Below are positions 16,095-24,575 of a stretch of 64,000 nt of DNA, one piece after another (the stretch's first letter is position 1; each line of letters opens with the position of its first letter). This DNA comes from Puia dinghuensis. GTDB taxonomy: Bacteria; Bacteroidota; Bacteroidia; Chitinophagales; Chitinophagaceae. A program made the position numbers and the translations under genes. Location of the stretch: assembly GCF_014642875.1 (NCBI RefSeq), contig NZ_BMJC01000001.1, forward strand, positions 1,531,335-1,595,334, read 5' to 3'. The notes below the pieces were generated by a model, which did no database searches, was not told the origin of the DNA, and saw only the letters and a list, made by a program, of their open reading frames with translations.

Positions 16095-19079
16095 ATGTAT
16101 CTTTGCAAATCCTATTTTAGTTTCAACTACGGCACCTTTTCCACAGAAGAATTAGTAACAGCAGGCGCAGAAGCCGGAGCTACCACGCTGATCCTCACGA
16201 ACATCAATTCTACCTGCGACGCCTGGGATTTTGTCCAGTTTTGCGGCCGGCAAAACATAAAGCCCATCCTCGGCGTGGAAGTGCGCAACGACAACACACT
16301 TCTTTATATCCTCATCGCGGCAAATAACAAAGGCTTCCAACGCATCAACGAATTCCTCTCCGAATATTTACGCGAAAAAAAACCATTCCCGCCCTGCGAT
16401 AGCCCCGACCCCATATTCCATAACCCGGCGGACGGATTCATCATCTATCCGTTAGGCAATAAATCTCCCGAAGCGCTCAACAGCAACGAACGCATCGGCG
16501 TGCTCCCCGGAGAAGTGAATAAATTGCTAAAACAACCCCTGGCTTCCTATCCTGACAAATGGGTCGTCCGGCAACCCGTCACCTTTCAGAACAAAACGTA
16601 TTACAACCTGCATCGTCTCCTCCGGGCGGTCGACCGCAACACGCTATTGACCAAACTGACCCCGGAAGACATCGCCTCAACGCAGGAATACTTCCTTCCC
16701 CAGGTAGAGCTGCTCACCGCCTTCCGGCAATATCCCTTCGTCATCACCAATACCTACAAGCTGCTGGATGCCTGCTCCATAATGATGGATTTCGGAGTGG
16801 ACAAGAACAAACAGCTCTTTAGCGCCAGCCGGGAAGACGACCGGGTGCTGCTCGAAAAGCTGGCCCGGGACGGCTTCCGGCTCCGATATGGCGCCAATAA
16901 GAAGGTAAAAGAACGGTTCAATAAAGAACTGCGCATCATCGATCAAATGGGCTTCACCGCCTATTTCCTCATCACCTGGGACATGATCCGTTATGCCCAA
17001 AGCCGGGGCTTCTATCACGTCGGCCGGGGCAGCGGCGCCAACTCCCTTGTCGCCTATTGCCTCCAGATCACCGATGTTGACCCTATCGAGCTCGATCTTT
17101 ACTTCGAACGCTTCCTGAATCCACACCGCACCAGTCCACCCGACTTCGACATCGACTTCTCCTATCTCGACCGCGACGAGATCATCGACTATATGATGAA
17201 GCGGTATGGCCGGGATCACACGACCCTGCTGGGCATGTATCCTACCTTCCAGTACAACGCCATCATCAGGGAATTGGGTAAGGTCTTTGGCCTTCCAAAA
17301 GCCGAGATCGACGACCTGGCTGTAAAAGGATACTACAACGGCAACAGCCGGGGCGAGAGCTTTGGGAAAACGGACACCGACAAGATCCATCGCGCCATCC
17401 TCCAGTATGGTAAACTCCTTCAGAATTTCCCCAGCGGACTAAGCATCCACCCCGGCGGCATCCTCATCTCCGAAAAACCTCTTTCCAGCTATTGTACCCT
17501 CCATCTCCCGCCAAAGGGATTCCCCACCGCCATGATCGACATGTTCGTCGCGGAGAACATCGGCCTCTACAAATTGGACGTGCTAAGCCAGCGCGGCCTG
17601 GGGCATATAAAAGAATGCATCCAACTGATAAAGACCAACCACCACATCGATATCAACATCCATGAAATAGATAAATTCAAAAAAGACCCGGCTATAAAAG
17701 AACAGCTCCGTGCAGGCAACACCATCGGCTGTTTCTATATCGAATCACCCGCCATGCGGCAACTGATAAAAAAGCTAAAATGCGACAACTATGAGACCCT
17801 CGTTGCGGCAAGCTCGATCATCCGTCCGGGTGTGGGCCGAAGTGGCATGATGCATCAATACATCTATAGATATAACAACCCCGGTAAATTCGAATATGCC
17901 CACCCGAAGCTAAAAGAGATCCTGGGCTCCACCTATGGCGTCATGATCTACCAGGAGCAGGTCATCCAGGTAGCCCATGAATGGGCCGGGTTGGACATGG
18001 CCGATGCCGATCTCCTGCGACGCGCCACCAGTTCCAAATACCGCGGAAAAGGCCATCTGCCCATGCTGAAAGAAAAATTTTTTGCCGGCTGCGCGGAGTA
18101 CGGCTACCCAACCGATGTAGTGGAAGAGGTCTGGCGGCAGATCGAGAGCTTCGCCGACTATAGCTTCTGCAAGGCCCACTCCGCCAGTTATGCCGTAGAA
18201 AGTTATCAGAGCCTTTTCCTGAAAACCCATTTCCCCATGGAATTCGCCGTAGCCGTCATCAACAACTTCGGCGGGTTCTATAGCCGGGAATTGTATTTCT
18301 ATGAATTGATGAAGACGGGCGCCCACGTACACCGGCCCTGTGTGAACAACAGCGACTACTACACCAATATCCACGGCAAGGATGCCTATGTTGGCTTTGT
18401 CCATATAAAAGGACTGGAACAGACTTTCGCCACCCGCATCCTCGAAGAAAGGGAAAGGGATGGCGCTTATGCCGATCTGGCCGATTTTATCCAGCGCACC
18501 GCCGTCACGCCCGAACAGCTCGACATCCTCATCCGCACCGGCGCTCTCCGCTTCACAGGGAAAAACAAGAAAGAACTGCTATGGGAAGGGGATTTTCTGC
18601 AAAAGAAGACAAAGGCCATCAACCCGATGCCTCACCCGCTCTTCAAAGAACCACCCATTTCGTTTACCCTGCCCGATCTCCCCGTCTATCCAATGGATGA
18701 TTTTTATGACGATGTAGAACTGCTGGGATTCCCTGCTGGCGATCCTTTCACCCTGGTGGACGATGACCCATCCCGTTACCTGCCCGCCCACAGTCTTGCC
18801 GGCCATCTCGGTGAGACGGTCACCGTTCTGGGCTATCATATCACCCATAAACCCGTTCGGACGATAAAAGGCGATACGATGAGTTTCGGCACTTTCCTCG
18901 ATGCGAACAAGGACTGGATCGACACCGTGCACTTCCCGCCTATCCATGCCGCCCATCCGCCCCAGGCCGGCTTCTATCGCATCACCGGAAAAGTGATCGA
19001 AGACTTTGGCGTATACAACATCGAAGTCACCCGCATCGAAAAAGCAGGAATAAAAACCCGAACACTTCAAACTGTCTGA
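16095..19079 (+). CDS. dnaE: DnaE-type polymerase III alpha, probably error-prone
   Basis: C-family DNA polymerase of 994 aa. The palm has the catalytic aspartates in PPDFDIDFSYLDRDEI near 346-360 and the later KLDVLSQRGLGHI. Fingers and helix-hairpin-helix motifs follow (CKAHSASYAVESYQSLFLKT), then an OB-type end. The N-terminal PHP domain is degenerate: it begins MYLCKSYFSFNYGTFS, lacking the His-x-His metal ligands of proofreading PHP domains. It is shorter than replicative DnaE (about 1150 aa). Pairing with DinB one base downstream fits a translesion role. ATG 16095 starts the PHP strand; the upstream TTG frame adds nothing. It is probably damage-inducible. Confidence 0.9.
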   Translation: MYLCKSYFSFNYGTFSTEELVTAGAEAGATTLILTNINSTCDAWDFVQFCGRQNIKPILGVEVRNDNTLLYILIAANNKGFQRINEFLSEYLREKKPFPPCDSPDPIFHNPADGFIIYPLGNKSPEALNSNERIGVLPGEVNKLLKQPLASYPDKWVVRQPVTFQNKTYYNLHRLLRAVDRNTLLTKLTPEDIASTQEYFLPQVELLTAFRQYPFVITNTYKLLDACSIMMDFGVDKNKQLFSASREDDRVLLEKLARDGFRLRYGANKKVKERFNKELRIIDQMGFTAYFLITWDMIRYAQSRGFYHVGRGSGANSLVAYCLQITDVDPIELDLYFERFLNPHRTSPPDFDIDFSYLDRDEIIDYMMKRYGRDHTTLLGMYPTFQYNAIIRELGKVFGLPKAEIDDLAVKGYYNGNSRGESFGKTDTDKIHRAILQYGKLLQNFPSGLSIHPGGILISEKPLSSYCTLHLPPKGFPTAMIDMFVAENIGLYKLDVLSQRGLGHIKECIQLIKTNHHIDINIHEIDKFKKDPAIKEQLRAGNTIGCFYIESPAMRQLIKKLKCDNYETLVAASSIIRPGVGRSGMMHQYIYRYNNPGKFEYAHPKLKEILGSTYGVMIYQEQVIQVAHEWAGLDMADADLLRRATSSKYRGKGHLPMLKEKFFAGCAEYGYPTDVVEEVWRQIESFADYSFCKAHSASYAVESYQSLFLKTHFPMEFAVAVINNFGGFYSRELYFYELMKTGAHVHRPCVNNSDYYTNIHGKDAYVGFVHIKGLEQTFATRILEERERDGAYADLADFIQRTAVTPEQLDILIRTGALRFTGKNKKELLWEGDFLQKKTKAINPMPHPLFKEPPISFTLPDLPVYPMDDFYDDVELLGFPAGDPFTLVDDDPSRYLPAHSLAGHLGETVTVLGYHITHKPVRTIKGDTMSFGTFLDANKDWIDTVHFPPIHAAHPPQAGFYRITGKVIEDFGVYNIEVTRIEKAGIKTRTLQTV

Positions 19080-19080
19080 C

Positions 19081-20403
19081 ATGTCTGCCCCCCGCCATAC
19101 CGCCTCATCTTCCCCCGCCATACCGCTCCCGCCGGCCGCCCCTCCGGCGGCCTCCCTGTCAGCCGCAGCCTCGCCAACTGTACCCCCGCCGGCCGCACCC
19201 TCGCCAGCCTCAGCCGCACCCCCAAGCACCCTGGACATCGCCGGGCCACATCGTCACATCGCCCACTTCGATCTCGACGCCTTCTTCGTGTCGGTGGAAT
19301 GTCTGAAGAACTCCAGCCTGAAAGGCAAGCCGCTGCTCGTAGGTGGCTCCGGCGACCGCGGTGTCGTCGCGGCCTGTAGCTATGAGGCCCGGAAATTCGG
19401 CATCCACAGCGCCATGCCGATCAAACTCGCCCGGCGCCTCTGCCCCGAAGCCATCATCATCCGGGGTGATATGGAATCTTATTCGAAATATTCACGGCTC
19501 GTCACCGAGATCATGCAGGACAATGTCCCCCTGTTCGAAAAAGCGTCCATCGACGAATTCTATATCGACCTCTCCGGAATGGACAAATTCTTCGGCTGCA
19601 GCCTCTTCGCCCGCGAACTAAAGAAAAGAGTAATAAAGGAAAGCGGCCTGCCCGTATCCTATGCCCTCGCCAGCAACAAGCTCATCAGCAAAGTGGCCAC
19701 AAACGAAGTAAAACCCAATGGACAGCTCGAGATCGCCTTCGGCGGCGAAAAAAGTTTCCTGGCCCCGCTATCGGTATCCAAACTGCCGGGCATCGGAAAA
19801 GAAACCGCCTACAAGCTCATCCGGCGCGGCGTGGAGACGATAAAGACGTTGAGCGATATCCCCATGGAAATGCTCGGCACGATGCTGGGGAAGAATGGCA
19901 TCGACCTCTGGCGAAAAGCCAACGGCCTCGACGAATCACCCATTATCCCCTACCGGGAGCAAAAATCTATCTCCACCGAACAAACCTTCGAGACCGACAC
20001 CATCAACCTCGGCTTCCTCCATGCCCAACTGGTGAGGATGACCGAATCCATCGGTTTCGAACTGCGCCGGCAGGACAAACTCACCGGCTGCGTCACCGTC
20101 AAGCTCCGCTATTCCAACTTCGACACCGTAGTAAAACAAAAGACCATCGACTATACCAATGCCGACCACATCCTGCTCGCGACAGCCCAGGAAGTCTTTG
20201 ACAAGCTGTACGATCGCCGCATGCTTATCCGCCTTCTCGGCATCCGCTTTACCCGCCTGGTGCCGGGTAACTACCAGATCAAACTCTATGAAGACACCCA
20301 GGAAATAATCCGGCTCTACCAGTCGATAGACTCCATCAAACGCCGCTATGGCGAACAATTGTTAGTAAGGGCCGTGGGGGTCAAAGGGGGATATGGAAAG
20401 TAA
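19081..20403 (+). CDS. dinB: Y-family DNA polymerase IV (DinB)
   Basis: Translesion polymerase of 440 aa. Catalytic residues are intact: HFDLDAFFVSVE near 62-73 and SIDEFYIDLSG near 154-164, so it is an active polymerase, not the inactive ImuB type. The thumb has SKLPGIGKETAYKLIRRGVE, and the little finger follows. The start lies one base after the DnaE stop, implying coupled translation. The first ~55 residues are a Pro/Ala/Ser-rich extension (PAAPPAASLSAAASPTVPPP) absent from ordinary DinB. No other start codon is available before the catalytic domain, so it seems real and may be a flexible tether. Confidence 0.93.
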   Translation: MSAPRHTASSSPAIPLPPAAPPAASLSAAASPTVPPPAAPSPASAAPPSTLDIAGPHRHIAHFDLDAFFVSVECLKNSSLKGKPLLVGGSGDRGVVAACSYEARKFGIHSAMPIKLARRLCPEAIIIRGDMESYSKYSRLVTEIMQDNVPLFEKASIDEFYIDLSGMDKFFGCSLFARELKKRVIKESGLPVSYALASNKLISKVATNEVKPNGQLEIAFGGEKSFLAPLSVSKLPGIGKETAYKLIRRGVETIKTLSDIPMEMLGTMLGKNGIDLWRKANGLDESPIIPYREQKSISTEQTFETDTINLGFLHAQLVRMTESIGFELRRQDKLTGCVTVKLRYSNFDTVVKQKTIDYTNADHILLATAQEVFDKLYDRRMLIRLLGIRFTRLVPGNYQIKLYEDTQEIIRLYQSIDSIKRRYGEQLLVRAVGVKGGYGK

Positions 20404-20498
20404 TAAAATGGGATGCAAAAGGTCAATACTCGGGAGATGGGGCGTCAAACCTATGCTTCGGCGGTAGTTGAACCAAGCAATAACCACGTATTTTGAAA

Positions 20499-21059
20499 AT
20501 GGCTAAGCATAATGGATATGATCTCGTCAGGCCGATGTTCACAAGTGGAAGGTTAAAGAAGCTTAGTGATATCTTCAAATTCAGGCTGGTGCCGATCACC
20601 GTGGTAGCGACCGATCTGGGGAAAGAAAAGAATCGCTTCAAAGAGCTGATCGAAAATCCCGATGATTTCATTTATCAGGAAATAAGGTTGTTCAGCACCA
20701 ATTGCAGACTGGCGCCATTCGAAATGGGAATATTGATAGAAACAGAACACCCCGGGCATCGGCTCAAAACCGATCAGGAGAAAGAAGAGAAATATGCGGC
20801 GATAAAGCCGCTCGTCGAAGAAGGGACGATCACCTGTCTCGACGAGATCTTCAAGTACGTTCATAAATATACGGTGGCCGAGCAAATCGGCAGAAAAGGC
20901 GCCACCCTCGATCGATACCTGAAAAATGTGGACAATTTCCCCATCGGGGATATTCGCGCCATCGGCGGACTCTTTGAGCTAAAACTTTCCGAAATGTTGA
21001 AACTGGTCGAAGTCCAATACGATAAGCAGACCAGCGGCGCACTAAAAAAGCCTGAGTAA
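20499..21059 (+). CDS. Tandem-domain protein of the flanking family
   Basis: Protein of 186 aa made of two copies of the domain seen at 15569. Copy 1: YDLVRPMFTSGRLKKLSDIF, then TVVATDLGKEKNRFKELIEN. Copy 2: YAAIKPLVEEGTITCLDEIF, then TVAEQIGRKGATLDRYLKNV. The second half of each ends with an amphipathic helix (FELKLSEMLKLVEV). No signal or membrane segment. It follows DinB by 95 nt in the same direction and ends at a strong terminator, so it may belong to the polymerase transcript. A DNA-binding role is plausible from the helix pattern, but the family is not one I can name. Confidence 0.8.
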   Translation: MAKHNGYDLVRPMFTSGRLKKLSDIFKFRLVPITVVATDLGKEKNRFKELIENPDDFIYQEIRLFSTNCRLAPFEMGILIETEHPGHRLKTDQEKEEKYAAIKPLVEEGTITCLDEIFKYVHKYTVAEQIGRKGATLDRYLKNVDNFPIGDIRAIGGLFELKLSEMLKLVEVQYDKQTSGALKKPE

Positions 21060-21146
21060 CCAAACCATAGCCATCCACCGGCGCCTGCCTGTTTTGAGCC
21101 CCAAAAAGCCGGTCACGGATTTAGACCGAAAAGACCTTACCAACCG

Positions 21147-21189
21147 CCGCTCCCCCGGGGGATCATCCTCCTGGGGGGGCGGTTTTTTT
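21147..21189 (+). terminator. Intrinsic terminator closing the polymerase cassette
   Basis: CCGCTCCCCC and GGGGGGGCGG form a 10-bp stem (one T-G pair) with a 16-nt loop, followed by seven T. It lies about 90 nt after the 186-aa gene. Confidence 0.9.
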
Positions 21190-21247
21190 GTCCCCCCTAC
21201 GCCCTCCAAACCTCCCTCAGGCCGGTAAAAACCGTAATTTACAGGTC

Positions 21248-21745
21248 ATGTACAACCCGCTGCCTTTACTGACCCGGGGCCTCCTGGAGGACCAGCTCTC
21301 CAAAGGCAAACGCTGGTTCGTCCGGCAGACCTTCCCCCGCGGAATGGAAGCCCGCCTCATCGCCGCCTTCCTCATCCGGGGCTATGACGACGAAGAAAAG
21401 CCGGCGGCCGACAACCACCTGACCGCCCTCGCCGCCGATGGGAATGCTTTCCTCTACGACGCTGACGATCCCGCACACCTGGAAAAACTAAAGATCGCAG
21501 CCGGCCAGCCCTTTGGATACAAGATCTTCTATGCGGCAAGAAAGGGAGTGGAATGGAAGCCGCCGCCCCGCTACCAGGAGAAAATGCGCCATTACCTCCG
21601 CCGCCATCATCCCGCATGGCGGGTCCAAAAAGAAGGCGACAAGATCCAAATCGGCCTCTATGAGGAATTTGGGCAACTATTTCTTAAATTCAGCTTCGCC
21701 GGCGAGGACGACACCATACCCTTCGACCTGATTGAAAAATATTGA
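21248..21745 (+). CDS. Unknown 165-aa protein paired with SRAP
   Basis: Soluble protein of 165 aa, rich in charged and aromatic residues. Visible motifs are KGKRWFVRQTFPRGMEARLI, YKIFYAARKGVEWKPPPRYQ and YLRRHHPAWRV. No known family is recognised. The ATG at 21248 is preferred over an upstream in-frame start at 21188, which falls in the terminator T-run. The gene ends 24 nt before the SRAP gene, so the pair is probably one operon and a link with abasic-site or DNA-damage handling is possible. That link is inferred from position only. Confidence 0.75.
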   Translation: MYNPLPLLTRGLLEDQLSKGKRWFVRQTFPRGMEARLIAAFLIRGYDDEEKPAADNHLTALAADGNAFLYDADDPAHLEKLKIAAGQPFGYKIFYAARKGVEWKPPPRYQEKMRHYLRRHHPAWRVQKEGDKIQIGLYEEFGQLFLKFSFAGEDDTIPFDLIEKY

Positions 21746-21769
21746 TCACCACCAGCAAATAATTGAACC

Positions 21770-22570
21770 ATGTGCCTTGACATCGCTTTCTACTCCGCTC
21801 TGGAATTGATAGATGATTATTTCCCCGATCTTACCCACGATGGGGAGATCCACTTCGATCTCGACATGGGCGCGCACTTCATGGCCCTGGGATATAACCG
21901 TTATCCCATCATCGATTTTGAAAAAAGCCACTACCACCGGAAGTTTTTTGAATGGGGCATCATCGCCGAATACATGAATACCCCCGAAAAGATCAAGACC
22001 ATGCGCCGGTCGATGGTCAACGCCCGAAGCGAAAAAATACTCGACGACAAACGCTCCTTCTGGCACCGCATCCGCAAGACCCGCTGCCTGATACCCGTCA
22101 CCGGCATCTACGAACACCGGGAAGTAAAAGGCTGGAAGAATAAGATCCCATACTACATCCAACTAAAGAACCGGCCTTTCTTCTGCATCCCCGGTCTCTA
22201 TCATTATAATACGAATATGCCATCCGACCCCGAGACAGGGGAAATGCGAGGCATGTTCACCCTCATTACCCGCGCGGCCAATCCCCTCATGCGCCAGATC
22301 CACAACAGCGGCGACAACGCTTTTCGCATGCCTCTATTTCTACCAAAAGAAATGGAACTGGAATGGCTTAAACCCGATCTCACGGACGATGGCATAGCCC
22401 GCATCCTGGGCTATGAGATACCTTCCGACCAGCTAATCGCCAATACCGTCTTTAGCATCCGCGGCAAAACGGCCCGGCTCGACGGAAAACCAAAGAACGC
22501 TCCCTATGTTTACCCCGACCTCCCACCACTGGGAAACGACGACGGACAAACGCAGAAAGCGCTCTTTTAA
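21770..22570 (+). CDS. SRAP protein (YedK/HMCES family)
   Basis: Protein of 266 aa of the SOS-response-associated peptidase family. In this family Cys2 forms a DNA-protein crosslink with abasic sites in single-stranded DNA. The sequence starts MCLDIAFYS, so Cys2 is exposed after Met removal. The other active-site positions are present: VNARSEKI (Asn near 84), CLIPVTGIYEHRE (Glu near 114) and RQIHNSGDNAFRMP (His near 178). Length is slightly above the usual 220-240 aa. It sits next to translesion polymerases, as is common for SRAP genes, supporting a DNA-damage cassette. Confidence 0.93.
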   Translation: MCLDIAFYSALELIDDYFPDLTHDGEIHFDLDMGAHFMALGYNRYPIIDFEKSHYHRKFFEWGIIAEYMNTPEKIKTMRRSMVNARSEKILDDKRSFWHRIRKTRCLIPVTGIYEHREVKGWKNKIPYYIQLKNRPFFCIPGLYHYNTNMPSDPETGEMRGMFTLITRAANPLMRQIHNSGDNAFRMPLFLPKEMELEWLKPDLTDDGIARILGYEIPSDQLIANTVFSIRGKTARLDGKPKNAPYVYPDLPPLGNDDGQTQKALF

Positions 22571-22730
22571 AGTGAGGTAGTCTCTTCAACCACCTTACCA
22601 AGGCTAATGCAGACAGTGATTAATGCAGAGAATAAAGTATTACAAGCAATAAGGCGCAATACTACTCAAAAATATCCCCTGCCCGTCTACCGCTCATGGA
22701 TTTTTGTATTTTGGCCTCCAAATCGCCAAA

Positions 22731-23438
22731 ATGCGCGCATCCGATCTCATCGTCATCCTGCTCTTACTCGCCGGCGCTGCAGCCAGCATCTACTGGAAAA
22801 AGCTGACACCCGCAGCAGCCATCACCGGCGTCATCACCGGCAGCGCCATCTATGCCGGTGGCGGTTACCCGGGACTGTTGTTCCTCGCCCTGTTCTTCAT
22901 CCTGGGGACAGCCGCCACCTCCTGGAGAAAACAGGATAAGCTATTGGTGCGGGGTACTGCTGCCCATGAGACGACAAGACGCGCGGGGCAGGTCATCGCC
23001 AACGCCGGTGTAGCCGCCATCGCTGGATTGCTGGCTATCCTGTTACCCGCTGACAAACCCCTTTTCCTGTTGCTGATGGCCGCAAGCTTTTCTTCCGCCA
23101 CCGCAGACACGCTCGCTTCCGAATTGGGTATGGTATATGGCCGGCGTTTCTATCACCTGCTCACACTAAAACCCGACCAACGAGGCCTCGATGGGGTCGT
23201 CAGCATCGAAGGTCTGCTGCTCGGCATCGCCGGCTCCACCCTCATCGCCGCCGCCTACGCAGGTACAACGGGATGGAATATCCGCCCCATCGCCATCATC
23301 ATCCTGGCGGGAACAGCCGGCAATCTCATCGACTCCCTGCTCGGAGCGCTCTTCGAACGAAAAGGGCTCCTCACCAACGACACCGTCAACTTCCTCAACA
23401 CACTCGCCGCAGCCCTCATCGCCGCCGTCCTTTACTGA
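22731..23438 (+). CDS. DUF92-family membrane protein
   Basis: Integral membrane protein of 235 aa with about six hydrophobic helices. The motifs ATADTLASELGMVYG and GLDGVVSIEGLLLGIAGS near the middle, and GNLIDSLLGALFERKGLLTN followed by VNFLNTLAAALIAA at the end, are typical of DUF92 (TMEM19/VTE6-like). In plants and cyanobacteria relatives are linked to phytyl-phosphate kinase activity; a prenyl-phosphate substrate is possible but unproven here. ATG 22731 (MRASDLIVILL) is taken over the upstream frame starting at 22704. It appears to be transcribed alone. Confidence 0.85.
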   Translation: MRASDLIVILLLLAGAAASIYWKKLTPAAAITGVITGSAIYAGGGYPGLLFLALFFILGTAATSWRKQDKLLVRGTAAHETTRRAGQVIANAGVAAIAGLLAILLPADKPLFLLLMAASFSSATADTLASELGMVYGRRFYHLLTLKPDQRGLDGVVSIEGLLLGIAGSTLIAAAYAGTTGWNIRPIAIIILAGTAGNLIDSLLGALFERKGLLTNDTVNFLNTLAAALIAAVLY

Positions 23439-23801
23439 CGCCCCGCCCCGGACCCCCAAAAAAATCCGCCTCATTTTGCCAAATTATTTAGCAAATCCCT
23501 TATCTTTACATTCGCTCACACGGTGCGCAGGGTTGCACCGATCAGGCCATAGTCATTCAGCCTTATCCGCTGGCCGGCTGCCGCATGGTGGCCGGTCAGT
23601 CGCATTCAGAAGCCGCCGGTGGCGGGGCATTTCCGATATATTCTACCCGGAAACCCGTACAGGACAGTACAGGACGGTGATAAGTAAAACTACCTGATTT
23701 TGCAGTTGGGCTTCATATTAAAAAATCGATGAAACACAGCACCAGCAAGGGTTTTACATAAACTTTCACGGCTTTGAGATAATAGAATTAACATTAAGTT
23801 G

Positions 23802-23834
23802 TTTGCACCTCACCGGAAAAGCATACTATATTTG
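23802..23834 (+). promoter_or_regulatory. Promoter of the small-RNA candidate
   Basis: TTTG (23802-23805), a 21-nt spacer and TATATTTG (23827-23834) make a full Bacteroidota promoter. No protein gene follows on the plus strand before the terminator at 23933. Confidence 0.6.
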
Positions 23835-23840
23835 TATCAT

Positions 23841-23962
23841 CAAAGACGAGATAATCCGGGCGCTTGACGAACACTAATAAAAGTTGGGCACCCATCGAGA
23901 TAAAGAGTTTTCATATGGCAAGCAATCGTTAGAGGTCGACTGTTTCTACAGTGGACCTTTTT
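23841..23962 (+). ncRNA. Candidate small RNA, about 120 nt
   Basis: The stretch between a good promoter (23802-23834) and an intrinsic terminator (23933-23965) would give a transcript of about 120 nt. It contains only a five-codon frame (ATG at 23915) and no recognised RNA family motif. Identity is unknown: it could be a trans-acting small RNA or a housekeeping RNA such as a divergent 6S. The call rests on the promoter-terminator pair. Confidence 0.4.
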
Positions 23963-23965
23963 TTT
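23933..23965 (+). terminator. Intrinsic terminator of the small-RNA candidate
   Basis: AGGTCGACTGT and ACAGTGGACCT pair over 11 positions with one G-G mismatch around the loop TTCT. Seven further T follow the stem. Confidence 0.85.
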
Positions 23966-24107
23966 GCCCCTCCTTTTCCAGCACCGCCAAAATCGCCTGC
24001 GCCACCGTCACCCAGGGCCCCGGCCATGGGTCCGCCCAAAAACAGAAATCCGCGAACTAAGTCGCGGACTCTGCTTCCTATATGTAACACGCGCAGTATG
24101 CACTCTC

Positions 24108-24575
24108 TTAGAAGAACCAGCTTGACAGCTGACTCCGGCTCGCCCGCAACCAGTTTTGCGCAGGCTTGGGACTATTGTCCACCAGTTCGAAATCCTGGAT
24201 CTTGATCTTCACCGCGATCACCTCCTCATCACTCATCCTCGCCTTCATCCCGGCAGACAGCTCTGCGTTGCCGTTGGCTTCTGCAAGATCGGTCTGCAGA
24301 AAAGCGGTACCCCTCAACTTCACAAAGAAATCCTTTCCTTTCTTAAAGAAATCAAGCTTAGCAGCCATCTCCTTGTCATACGCTTCAATATGCATCGCAG
24401 GCTTCGGGATCACAAACCAGATTTGTCCTTCGCTATCCAATTCCACATCAGAAATTACATGTGTCGGAAGCTTTACTATCGAAAGGCTTTCAGTGAAAAA
24501 CAAAGCACTCTGCAATTCCATGATCTTGCTCTTCAAAATTCCTACTTGCAATTCCTGGGAGGTGGCGAATGTCAT
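24108..24575 (-). CDS. Pyridoxamine-phosphate-oxidase-like flavin-barrel protein
   Basis: Cytosolic protein of 155 aa that fits the FMN-binding split-barrel fold of general-stress-type proteins: an N-terminal helix, then VISDVELDSEGQIWFVIPKP, KEMAAKLDFFKKGKDFFVKL and the strand RGTAFLQTD, ending with VKIKIQDFELVDN. These proteins bind flavin or F420 and may act in redox stress; the substrate is unknown. It stands alone between the small-RNA region and the Omp85-like gene. Family placement rests on the strand order rather than on a sharp motif. Confidence 0.7.
   Translation of the reverse strand: MTFATSQELQVGILKSKIMELQSALFFTESLSIVKLPTHVISDVELDSEGQIWFVIPKPAMHIEAYDKEMAAKLDFFKKGKDFFVKLRGTAFLQTDLAEANGNAELSAGMKARMSDEEVIAVKIKIQDFELVDNSPKPAQNWLRASRSQLSSWFF

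Larger units (their letters stand above)
23439..24107. other. Gene-free stretch with structured sequence
   Basis: These 669 nt have no convincing protein gene. From 23521 to about 23680 the sequence is GC-rich with several hairpins: CGGTGC/GCACCG (23521-23540), CCGCC-GGT-GGCGG, and a direct repeat GTACAGGACA at 23657 and 23667. From 23802 to 23965 a promoter and a terminator enclose a small-RNA candidate. Downstream to 24107 only a Pro-rich pseudo-frame is seen. Confidence 0.6.

Noticed and set aside
19081-20403. ImuB (inactive Y-family member of the ImuAB-DnaE2 mutasome)
   Set aside because: All catalytic acidic residues of an active DinB are present (HFDLDAFF, SIDEFYID).
24181-24200. tRNA-like T-loop (GTTCGAAATCC)
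   Set aside because: It lies inside the 155-aa coding frame and no acceptor or anticodon arms can be folded around it.
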